Shown: positions 1 through 5,491 of the stretch, in pieces
How the letters are laid out: every line of letters starts with the position of its first letter
Numbering within the stretch: the stretch's first letter is position 1
DNA from: Bacillota bacterium
Lineage (GTDB): Bacteria; Bacillota; Clostridia; DSM-8532
Direction: 5' to 3'
Assembly (NCBI GenBank): GCA_023446675.1
Contig: JAEXPO010000237.1
Span: forward strand, 1 to 5,491
Length of the DNA: 5,491 nucleotides
The notes under the pieces: model-generated
The model's database searches: none
What the model saw: the letters and a program-made list of their open reading frames with translations, nothing else
Told to the model about the DNA's origin: nothing
Translations under genes and position numbers: made by a program

Positions 1-1286
1 AGGAAATGGTGTCCACCGATCCCCAGACCATAACGGGAGATTTTACTCACAACCTGGTTTCAAAGGCCGCCTTTGCCAGAGTGAAGGATAAGCCCTTTGT
101 CATTACCGAATGGAATGTGTGCTATCCCACCCGCTTCCGTTCCGATGTTATGCTAATGCTGTCGGCCTACGCCGCCCTTCAGGACTGGGACGGGCTCATA
201 CTTTTTTCTTATTCCCATTTTGCTGATAAAAGGGTTCTCGAGAGCACCAGAATGTGGGGCTTTTTCAACTCCTTCAACGATCCTGCGGTTTGGGGACTGG
301 CGGGGGCCGCCGCGTCCCTTTTCAGAAAAGGACTGGTGACGCAAGGAAAGGCCCTGGTTGAAATCGGTTATTCACCCTTGGATCAGGTTTCCACTGCACC
401 GGGCTATCGGGTGCCCTTTGGGAGCCTGCCCTTTATCAGCCGGGTCCAGGCTGTTTTCCCTGAAAACGGCAGGTATTCTGGAGAGGCCGACGCGGTTGTA
501 AGCTCGGGCTACACCCCTACCGGCAACTATCTTGGAGCTAAGCACAGCCTGGTTTACTCCCGTTCGCCTTATGGCGATCCTTACGGCAAGGAAAAGATGC
601 TTGAAGCCTTCTTGAATATCCACCGGGGAGAGGATGGAGAGGCTCTGTCCGACAGCCTTGGAAACCCGGTGGGCAGTGTGGGATCACGGCGGGCCGTAGT
701 TGAGGACGGCCAGGTGATGGATGCCCAAACCTCCAATTTTGCCGTCATACTGGATGCCTGCCTGAAAAAATGGGGAGTTATTGGGCAGGATAAGGGCTTC
801 CACAAGCCCGGCGCCTTTGTTTCCGACACAGGAGAGCTTGCATTTAATTACAGCCAGGGGCTTTTTACCCTGGATACACAAAAAGCGGCGGCCTTTGCAG
901 GCCGTATTCCAAACGGAGCCATCCACTTTGGCGGCTTCCATCTTGAGACGGAGAAAGAAAAAAGTGCGCTGGTGATTTTGGCCATGGACGAAAAGGCTCT
1001 GGCGGATTCGGAGCACCTGTACCTGACTGCTGTCGGGGCCTGCGCCAACGAGGGGATGATCTGGGACGGGGATATCCTGGTGAGCGAGGGAGACGGCCCC
1101 ATCGTTGTAGATTCACTTACCGGAACCCTTTTTGTACCTTCACAAAGAAAGACGTGCCTGGCCTATGCTCTAAGCCCCACAGGCGAAAGGCTTGCTCCTC
1201 TTGAGGTGAAGTCGGCGGAAGATGGTTTCAGCGTCTTAATACCGGAAGCGCCTGCCGCCATTTACTATGAACTGGTTATCAATTGA
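1..1286 (+). CDS. Glycoside hydrolase-like protein (clan GH-A type), C-terminal part, 5' end outside window
   Basis: The reading frame is open to the left edge and the first ATG (position 6) has no properly spaced ribosome binding site, so this is the C-terminal portion of a longer protein. Numbering from that ATG, residues 30-36 (PFVITEW) look like the end of barrel strand beta-7 in clan GH-A glycosidases. E35 (108-110) would then be the catalytic nucleophile; the acid/base residue must lie upstream. Residues about 60-70 (WDGLILFSYSH) resemble beta-8. A stretch near 93-110 with DPAVWGLAGAAASLFRKG is typical of large GH-A proteins often annotated as cellulase-family glycosylhydrolases. Residues about 245-310 contain a VSDTGEL...GLFTLDT pattern seen in the same proteins, and the last 60 residues look like a small beta-sandwich. 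It probably hydrolyses a beta-linked glycan. Family, substrate and export cannot be decided without the N-terminus. TGA stop at 1284-1286, followed 28 nt later by a terminator hairpin. Confidence 0.8.
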   Translation, partial: EMVSTDPQTITGDFTHNLVSKAAFARVKDKPFVITEWNVCYPTRFRSDVMLMLSAYAALQDWDGLILFSYSHFADKRVLESTRMWGFFNSFNDPAVWGLAGAAASLFRKGLVTQGKALVEIGYSPLDQVSTAPGYRVPFGSLPFISRVQAVFPENGRYSGEADAVVSSGYTPTGNYLGAKHSLVYSRSPYGDPYGKEKMLEAFLNIHRGEDGEALSDSLGNPVGSVGSRRAVVEDGQVMDAQTSNFAVILDACLKKWGVIGQDKGFHKPGAFVSDTGELAFNYSQGLFTLDTQKAAAFAGRIPNGAIHFGGFHLETEKEKSALVILAMDEKALADSEHLYLTAVGACANEGMIWDGDILVSEGDGPIVVDSLTGTLFVPSQRKTCLAYALSPTGERLAPLEVKSAEDGFSVLIPEAPAAIYYELVIN

Positions 1287-1314
1287 GAAAGTTTTTAAAG
1301 TTTCAACGCCGTCT

Positions 1315-1346
1315 GCCGGACTCTTTGAGTCCGGCTTGCTTTTTTT
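1315..1346 (+). terminator. Rho-independent terminator after the glycoside hydrolase gene
   Basis: A perfect 9-bp GC-rich stem (GCCGGACTC at 1315-1323 pairing with GAGTCCGGC at 1327-1335) closes a TTT loop. It is followed by TTGC and a run of seven T (1340-1346). It lies 28 nt after the stop codon, so transcription of the first gene very likely ends here and the downstream genes need their own promoter. Confidence 0.93.
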
Positions 1347-1492
1347 ATAAGGCGTATGAGTACCTTAAAGCTGATAAGCGCCGGCCAGAACCCAATTATT
1401 TCACCGGTGCCGCTATCCTTTGGGGTGCGGGCAAAGCCCGCTTTCGGGGTGTATTATGCCGGAAAAGTATAGCCCACAGCGTAATTGTAGAG

Positions 1493-1521
1493 TTGAAGGA
1501 AATAGGTTTCAGGCTTATTCT
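1493..1521 (+). promoter_or_regulatory. Weak candidate sigma-A-type promoter for the downstream operon
   Basis: TTGAAG at 1493-1498 (4 of 6 against TTGACA) and TATTCT at 1516-1521 (4 of 6 against TATAAT) are separated by exactly 17 nt. This is the best-spaced pair I found in the gap, but matches this weak occur by chance. If used, transcription would start near 1528 and leave a leader of about 150 nt, and the first copy of the 12-bp direct repeat would overlap the -10 element. Confidence 0.2.
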
Positions 1522-1551
1522 TTTTATGTAAAACTTTCCATTCTTTTTATG
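1517..1551 (+). repeat. Perfect 12-bp direct repeat, 23-bp period, possible regulator binding site
   Basis: ATTCTTTTTATG occurs at 1517-1528 and again at 1540-1551, separated by 11 nt. The next two bases (TA, CA) extend the match to 13 of 14. The 23-bp period is close to two helical turns, so both copies face the same side of the DNA, as in tandem half-sites bound by AraC-type or OmpR/PhoB-type regulators. The function is inference; part of the identity is a simple T-run. Confidence 0.4.
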
Positions 1552-1670
1552 CATTTCCGGACGCAGCACATTCAAAATAATTCACATTGAAGCAGACGAT
1601 TGACTTCATCAAATACCGTTTAGTGGAAGTAATGAATTTGGTTTTGTTTTATTCATCCGTAAACGTGACT

Positions 1671-1675
1671 GGAGG
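1671..1675 (+). promoter_or_regulatory. Ribosome binding site of the foldase-like gene
   Basis: GGAGG lies 6 nt before the ATG at 1682. It is the only strong Shine-Dalgarno sequence near this start and fixes the start that places a Lys/Arg-rich N-terminus directly before the membrane segment. Confidence 0.85.
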
Positions 1676-1681
1676 CCAATC

Positions 1682-2767
1682 ATGGGAAAAAGAAAAAAAC
1701 GTAAAAAACCACTTCTTCCTTTACTAATCCTGCTTTGTCTTGCCTTCGGGCTCATCCTCTTTTTTATTTTGCAGGCAGAGGCCCCTGTTGCCAGAATTAA
1801 TGGAGAGGCCCTCACACAAAAGGAATTTCTGCGCCAGCTCAGGCTTGAACGCACGGAAACCGTGACGTATTTTTATGAAAAATACGGAGCCACGGAAGAT
1901 GAAAGCTTCTGGGACAGGCCGTTCCAGGAAGGAACCCCGGCGGAATATGCCCGGCAAAGGGCCTTAAAGCAGCTTGTGTCCATTAAGGTTCAGCAGCTTC
2001 TGGCAAAGGAGTATCAGCTTCTGGAGGATCTGTCCTATCAGCGCTTTCTGAAGGATTTAAAGAAGGAAAATAAAGCCCGTGCAAAGGCTATGGCAGAGGG
2101 GCAGGTTTTGTATGGCCCTCTTGAATACGACGAAAACGGGTACTTTACCTATAGCTTCAGCCATCTTCTTATCGAGCTTAAAAAGCTTCTCCTTGAAAAA
2201 GCCTATCCTCCCCAGGAGGACGAGCTTTACGCCTATTATCTTTCCGTCAGGAGCGAAAAATACGCCAGGGCAGACGATGTGGCTTATGAAATCCTTTACA
2301 TACCCTATTCCCGTGAGGACGGCCGGGTTGATGAGAATCTCAGGGAAGAGGGTTATGCTTTTCTGTCCCTTTTGTATGAAGACGAAATAAAGGATAAGCC
2401 TGATGTGGATTGGGCTTCACTGGAAGCTCTTATGAAAAGCCGGTTTCCCAATAGCGTTTATGAAAGAGGAACTCTTGATGAAAATGGGGCCGGCAGCTAT
2501 TCCAAGGCATACCCCCTAAGCTTTGAGAACCTGTCCCGATTGGAGCCGGGACAGACCGGGACCGTCCTGGATGAAGGACTTGCGCGAAGGGTAAGCCTTG
2601 TAAGGGTTCTGGACAGGCAGGAGGGGGGCTACAAGGCCTATGAGGAATACAGTGACTCCATTCTTTTCAATTACGGTGAGATGAAGTATGAGGAGCTTGT
2701 GGCAAGCCTCGTTGAGGAGGCTCTGGTTGATATAAACAGCCGGATTTACGAGAGAATGTATCCTTAA
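1682..2767 (+). CDS. Membrane-anchored SurA/PrsA-like foldase (peptidyl-prolyl isomerase-like, probably non-catalytic)
   Basis: A 361-residue protein. Residues 2-9 are almost all Lys/Arg and are followed by one hydrophobic segment (about 11-30) and then a polar body, giving a single-pass anchor with the body outside the cell. Cys19 is preceded by ILL, not a lipobox, so unlike PrsA it is probably not a lipoprotein. Residues 35-50 (PVARINGEALTQKEFL) match the start of SurA_N/PrsA chaperone domains, and 86-190 are helix-rich and charged, as in those families. Residues about 196-318 follow the parvulin layout: an opening strand (AYEILYIPY, 201-209), a helix, an F..L..L.PGQTGTV segment (281-295), and a closing strand (302-312). 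Both positions where parvulins usually carry His appear replaced (E203, and R303 or its neighbours), so isomerase activity is doubtful. The likely role is folding or holding exported proteins, plausibly the large secreted protein encoded 86 nt downstream. The general family is fairly secure; client and activity are inference. Confidence 0.8.
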   Translation: MGKRKKRKKPLLPLLILLCLAFGLILFFILQAEAPVARINGEALTQKEFLRQLRLERTETVTYFYEKYGATEDESFWDRPFQEGTPAEYARQRALKQLVSIKVQQLLAKEYQLLEDLSYQRFLKDLKKENKARAKAMAEGQVLYGPLEYDENGYFTYSFSHLLIELKKLLLEKAYPPQEDELYAYYLSVRSEKYARADDVAYEILYIPYSREDGRVDENLREEGYAFLSLLYEDEIKDKPDVDWASLEALMKSRFPNSVYERGTLDENGAGSYSKAYPLSFENLSRLEPGQTGTVLDEGLARRVSLVRVLDRQEGGYKAYEEYSDSILFNYGEMKYEELVASLVEEALVDINSRIYERMYP

Positions 2768-2795
2768 GGGCAGGGATACGGACGGGGCCACGGGG

Positions 2796-2803
2796 AAAGG
2801 AGG
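2796..2803 (+). promoter_or_regulatory. Orphan Shine-Dalgarno-like AAAGGAGG in the operon spacer
   Basis: AAAGGAGG is a near-perfect anti-16S match, yet no start codon lies 5-12 nt downstream. The first in-frame alternative (TTG at 2830) is 26 nt away. It is probably part of a purine-rich spacer (about 2791-2811) and could act as a ribosome standby site. No function is shown. Confidence 0.3.
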
Positions 2804-2840
2804 GAAGAGGAGCTTAAGTAAAGCCCAGATTGCCTTGGAA

Positions 2841-2847
2841 AGGAAGG
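2841..2847 (+). promoter_or_regulatory. Ribosome binding site of the large beta-helix gene
   Basis: AGGAAGG is 6 nt before the ATG at 2854 and 9 nt before a second in-frame ATG at 2857. Both give the same signal peptide, differing by one Met, so the exact start is ambiguous by one codon. Confidence 0.7.
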
Positions 2848-2853
2848 AACCTT

Positions 2854-5491
2854 ATGATGAAAATGAAAAAAAGCCTGAGCGTCCTTCTCATGATGGTACT
2901 GCTTGTTGGCATGACCTGTTCCTATTTTCCGGTTTCTGCTTCGGGAGCGACAGGCACCGCCTATTATGTGGATTCTGTCAATGGCAGCGACAGCAACTCC
3001 GGCACCAGCGAAGCCGCCCCCTGGAAGACTCTGGATAAGGTTAACCAGACCGTTTTCCAGCCCGGCGACAGTATCCTTTTAAGAGCCGGACGAACCTTTT
3101 CAGGCCCTCTGTACCCCAAAGGCTCAGGTACAGAACAGGAACCCATTGTTATTGATATGTATGCAAGCGGAACCAAGCCTGTGGTGGACGGCGGAGGAAA
3201 GGCCTATTCCGCCTCCGACAGAGTGGACGCGGCCGTTTATTTAATGGATCAGGATTACTGGACCATCCGTAATTTGGAGGTGGTAAATAACGCCGCCACC
3301 GGGGCCGACAGGCAGGGAATTCATGTGGATGCCTCCAGCGGAAACCACAGGGGCATCACTATTGAGAACTGTGTGGTGCATAACGTGGCCAGTGACGGCA
3401 ATAACGGAGAGCATGCCCGCATCTCGGCTATCAATGTGTGGTCAAGAGGGTGGAACCAGGCCTTTTCAGATGTCCGTATTGTCAACAACTCCGTCTATAC
3501 CACCGGCAGCACAGGCATTTACGTTCACGGTGAGAAATGGGCGGGAGATGCCACGGGCATTTACATTGCTCACAACAATCTCTATGATATCGGAGGCGAC
3601 GGCATACTGGTTGCAGGTGCCACGGCGCCCCTGGTGGAGTATAATGTGGTTAACGGCTCCCACACCCGCAGCAATCTTTACTGCGTGGCCCTGTGGCCCT
3701 TTGAATGCGACGACGCGGTTTTCCAATACAACGAAGCTTATAATACCAAAACAACCCTTGACGGACAGGGCATCGACTGCGATTACATGTCCCGGAGAAC
3801 GGTTTTTCAGTACAATTACGTCCATGACAACGAGGGCGGCTTTGTTCTTATTGCCAATGCCCTTACCTATAACGGGGGAGCGGCCTTCAATGACGGCTCC
3901 GTCATCCGGTACAATATTGCTCAGAATAACCTGACGCGCCAGTTCCAGTTTGCCAACAAACCCACGAATACTAAAATTTACAATAATACCATTTATGTTA
4001 AGCCTGGAATCAGCTCACAAATGGTTTGGGCCTGGTCGGAGAACGGCGTGGCCTATCCTGAAAACACAAGCTTTTATAACAATATCTTTTACAACCTGGG
4101 TACCAACGGAAGCTACGATTTGGGCGGAGCCACGGGCACAGTCTTCGATTCCAATGTGTTCTACGGCCTTCATCCCTCCAGTGAGCCTGCGGATCCCAAT
4201 AAAATAACCTCGGATCCCATGCTTGGCTACCCAGGAGAAGCAGGGACGGGGCTGGAATCCTGCGCGGTGTATCAGCTTGAGGCAGGCTCGCCCTGTCTTG
4301 GCTCGGGGCGTCTTGTAGAGGACAACGGAGGATTGGATTTCTTCGGCAATGCCGTTTCCAATACTCTCCAGCCCAACCGTGGAGCCTATAACGGCCCTGG
4401 CCTGGATGCGGTGCCCACTCCCACACCGACACCGGAGCCTGTGAACCTGGCGGGAAATCCGGGCTTTGAAAGCGGCAGCCTGTCGCCCTGGACCTCTTAC
4501 GGCAATGTGGCGGTGGTACAGGAAAGCCCCAGGACAGGCAGCTACAGTGTTAAAATCACCGGCTCCGGCGCGGCGGCCGAGCTTGTGGTAGCCCAGCTGT
4601 ACCCGGGTACCTCCTACCGCCTTACCGGCCATGCCCTGGCCCAAAGCGGGCAGTCGGTGCTGCTTGGCATTAAGGAATACGGTGGTGTGGAGACCTCCGT
4701 GCGCATTTCCGGTACGGCCTATACAGAAAAAACCATAGACTTTACAACAGGCCCCGCCAGCACCGGCGTGAAGCTGTTCCTTTATAAGGACGGCGGTACT
4801 GGCTCCGTATTCTGTGATGATATTTCCCTTGTTCAGACGGGTCAGCCACCCTTTGGCAGCACGCCCACACCCACTCCGGTGCCGGAGCCGGAAACCGGCG
4901 GCAGCGATGAGTTTGACAGTACGGAGCTAAATTCCCAGTGGGTTATTGTAAGAGAAAATCCCTCCAATTGGAGCCTTGCGGAAAGGCCGGGGTATTTGCG
5001 TATTATCGGTGAAACCGGAGAAATCATCAATACCGCCGTAAGCGCCAAAAACCTCTTCCTTACAGGAGCGCCGGAGGGAGACTGGACTATTGACACAAGG
5101 CTTGACGGAATTCCCACGTCCAACTGGTCTCAGGCCGGTCTTCTTATCTGGCAGGACGACGATAATTTCTTCCGCCTGTCCCGGCTCTATGACAACGGCG
5201 TGGTAATGCAGTATACAAAGGAGACAGGCGGCGTACGCTCCTACTACAATACCCCTGATCTGACAGAAGCCTCGGTGGTCTACCTTCGGATGATTAAATC
5301 GGGGGATAATTACGCGGCCTATTATTCCGGCGACGGGGTTAATTACACCCAGGTCTGGAGTACTCAGACTGGAAGCCTCTCCAATATAAGAGTAGGGCTT
5401 ATCTGCTGTAACGGCACGGGCATTACTGCGGACTTTGATTATTTCAGGATATCCGAAAATACAGACCCGATTCCCACGCCTACTCCGACGC
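2854..5491 (+). CDS. Large secreted modular protein: right-handed beta-helix, CBM4/9-like and GH43_C2-like modules (3' end outside window)
   Basis: This frame stays open for 879 codons to the right edge and has no stop in the window. Residues 1-29 are a Sec signal peptide: Lys at 3, 5 and 6, a hydrophobic core of about 8-20, and likely cleavage after PVSA (29) or SGA (32). Residues 37-515 form a right-handed parallel beta-helix. It opens with YYVDSVNGSDSNSGT and a PGDSILLRAG motif (70-79), repeats coils of the type ITIENCVVHN, VRIVNNSVY, IYIAHNNLYD, TVFQYNYVHD and IYNNTIYV, and closes with a LEAGSPCLGSG...NRGAY cap (475-512) usual for such proteins. Linker 521-529 is PTPTPTPEP. Residues 530-662 resemble a CBM4/9 module (NLAGNPGFESGSLSPW). 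A second linker spans 670-679. Residues 685-867 resemble the GH43 C-terminal concanavalin-like module (NWSLAERPGYLRI, ending DFDYFRIS). A third linker starts at 873. The beta-helix may be a polysaccharide lyase or hydrolase; acidic residues near D303, D308, D310 and E327 are candidates, but family and substrate are unproven. Probably co-transcribed with the upstream foldase-like gene. Confidence 0.9.
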   Translation, partial: MMKMKKSLSVLLMMVLLVGMTCSYFPVSASGATGTAYYVDSVNGSDSNSGTSEAAPWKTLDKVNQTVFQPGDSILLRAGRTFSGPLYPKGSGTEQEPIVIDMYASGTKPVVDGGGKAYSASDRVDAAVYLMDQDYWTIRNLEVVNNAATGADRQGIHVDASSGNHRGITIENCVVHNVASDGNNGEHARISAINVWSRGWNQAFSDVRIVNNSVYTTGSTGIYVHGEKWAGDATGIYIAHNNLYDIGGDGILVAGATAPLVEYNVVNGSHTRSNLYCVALWPFECDDAVFQYNEAYNTKTTLDGQGIDCDYMSRRTVFQYNYVHDNEGGFVLIANALTYNGGAAFNDGSVIRYNIAQNNLTRQFQFANKPTNTKIYNNTIYVKPGISSQMVWAWSENGVAYPENTSFYNNIFYNLGTNGSYDLGGATGTVFDSNVFYGLHPSSEPADPNKITSDPMLGYPGEAGTGLESCAVYQLEAGSPCLGSGRLVEDNGGLDFFGNAVSNTLQPNRGAYNGPGLDAVPTPTPTPEPVNLAGNPGFESGSLSPWTSYGNVAVVQESPRTGSYSVKITGSGAAAELVVAQLYPGTSYRLTGHALAQSGQSVLLGIKEYGGVETSVRISGTAYTEKTIDFTTGPASTGVKLFLYKDGGTGSVFCDDISLVQTGQPPFGSTPTPTPVPEPETGGSDEFDSTELNSQWVIVRENPSNWSLAERPGYLRIIGETGEIINTAVSAKNLFLTGAPEGDWTIDTRLDGIPTSNWSQAGLLIWQDDDNFFRLSRLYDNGVVMQYTKETGGVRSYYNTPDLTEASVVYLRMIKSGDNYAAYYSGDGVNYTQVWSTQTGSLSNIRVGLICCNGTGITADFDYFRISENTDPIPTPTPT
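4414..4440 (+). repeat. First Pro-Thr linker (PTPTPTPEP), 6-nt period coding repeat
   Basis: Alternating Pro and Thr codons make a short degenerate hexanucleotide repeat between the beta-helix and the CBM4/9-like module (residues 521-529). Such linkers are flexible, often glycosylated extracellular spacers, and mark a module boundary. Confidence 0.85.
4861..4890 (+). repeat. Second Pro-Thr linker (TPTPTPVPEP)
   Basis: Same design as the first linker, residues 670-679, separating the CBM4/9-like module from the GH43_C2-like module. Codon choice differs from the first linker, so it is not a recent exact duplication. Confidence 0.85.
5467..5491 (+). repeat. Start of a third Pro-Thr linker, cut by the window edge
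   Basis: Residues 872-879 read PIPTPTPT, directly after the last strand of the GH43_C2-like module. By analogy with the two earlier linkers, at least one more module should follow beyond the window. Confidence 0.8.

Larger units (their letters stand above)
1347..1681. other. Intergenic region without a convincing gene; leader of the downstream operon
   Basis: About 335 bases between the terminator and the next start codon. No credible gene is seen: the only long frame (starting at 1283) begins inside the previous gene and runs through the terminator hairpin. It contains a 7-bp imperfect stem (1378-1384 with 1404-1410, one G-T pair, 19-nt loop) and a perfect 6-bp stem with an AAA loop (GCGGGC 1427-1432, GCCCGC 1436-1441) that has no T-run and so is not an obvious terminator. 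It also contains a 12-bp direct repeat (1517-1528 and 1540-1551), a short imperfect repeat (CACATTCAA 1567-1575, CACATTGAA 1583-1591) and a 6-bp inverted repeat (ATGAAT 1632-1637, ATTCAT 1651-1656). I recognise no known riboswitch class. The 3' half is AT-richer than the flanking genes, as expected for a regulatory region. Confidence 0.7.

Noticed and set aside
6..8. ATG at position 6 as the true start of the first gene
   Set aside because: The frame is open upstream, the AGG before it is only two bases away, and a start here would remove most of the catalytic barrel.
1283..1531. 82-codon + strand frame after the first gene
   Set aside because: It begins inside the previous gene, reads through the terminator hairpin, and its product shows no recognisable domain.
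1600..1633. TTGACT at 1600-1605 as a -35 element
   Set aside because: No acceptable -10 hexamer is found 16-18 nt downstream; the nearest AT-rich hexamers are 22-24 nt away.
2854..2943. Lipoprotein signal in the large secreted protein (Cys22)
   Set aside because: The residues before Cys22 are G-M-T, not a lipobox; the PVSA and SGA sites fit ordinary signal peptidase I cleavage better.
2835..3038. 67-codon + strand frame overlapping the start of the large gene
   Set aside because: It needs a TTG start, has no spaced ribosome binding site, and overlaps the signal peptide and first beta-helix residues of a well-supported gene in another frame.
3323..3934. 203-codon + strand frame inside the beta-helix region
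   Set aside because: It is a shadow: its composition is an unpatterned mix of Thr, Pro, Ser and Met, while the overlapping frame shows clear beta-helix repeats.
4015..4644. 209-codon antisense frame
   Set aside because: It overlaps the beta-helix cap, linker and CBM-like module, whose frame is clearly coding; the antisense product has no domain-like pattern.
4414..5491. Pro-Thr coding repeats as a CRISPR or other non-coding array
   Set aside because: The repeats are short, in frame, not identical at the DNA level, and sit exactly at protein module boundaries.

Overview
The window carries three protein-coding genes, all on the + strand. It looks like part of a glycan-degradation locus from a Gram-positive bacterium of the Bacillota (Clostridia or Paenibacillus type). 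This placement is inference. It rests on strong AGGAGG-like ribosome binding sites, a Sec signal peptide followed by separate extracellular modules, Pro-Thr (PTPTPTP) linkers of the kind common in secreted clostridial and Paenibacillus enzymes, a mid-range GC content judged by eye, and a membrane-anchored SurA/PrsA-like protein. No species can be named from the sequence alone.

Layout. (1) Positions 1-1286 hold the 3' part of a glycoside hydrolase-like gene. The reading frame is open to the left edge, and the fragment begins just before the presumed catalytic nucleophile strand of a clan GH-A type barrel. A textbook intrinsic terminator follows at 1315-1346. (2) Positions 1347-1681 are non-coding. 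They hold two stem-loops, a perfect 12-bp direct repeat with a 23-bp period, a weak promoter candidate and a good ribosome binding site. (3) Positions 1682-2767 encode a 361-residue protein with one N-terminal membrane segment, a SurA_N-like region and a degenerate parvulin-like region. It is a probable extracytoplasmic foldase or chaperone. (4) After an 86-nt gap without a visible terminator, position 2854 starts a very large secreted modular protein. It is still open at the right edge after 879 codons: signal peptide, right-handed parallel beta-helix domain, Pro-Thr linker, CBM4/9-like module, Pro-Thr linker, GH43_C2-like concanavalin-fold module, and the start of a third Pro-Thr linker. This gene is cut by the window end and must be read by direct translation.

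How they may work together (inference). The first gene, ended by its own terminator, encodes a glycosidase. The next two genes look co-transcribed and pair an exported multi-domain polysaccharide-binding or -cleaving protein with a membrane-tethered folding factor that could assist its folding outside the membrane. The GH43_C2-like module hints at xylan or arabinoxylan-type substrates, but no substrate can be proven here. I see no transposon, CRISPR array, tRNA, rRNA or phage feature. The points most worth a second look are the foldase-like protein that lacks the usual parvulin histidines, the module combination in the beta-helix protein, and the regular direct repeat upstream of the operon.
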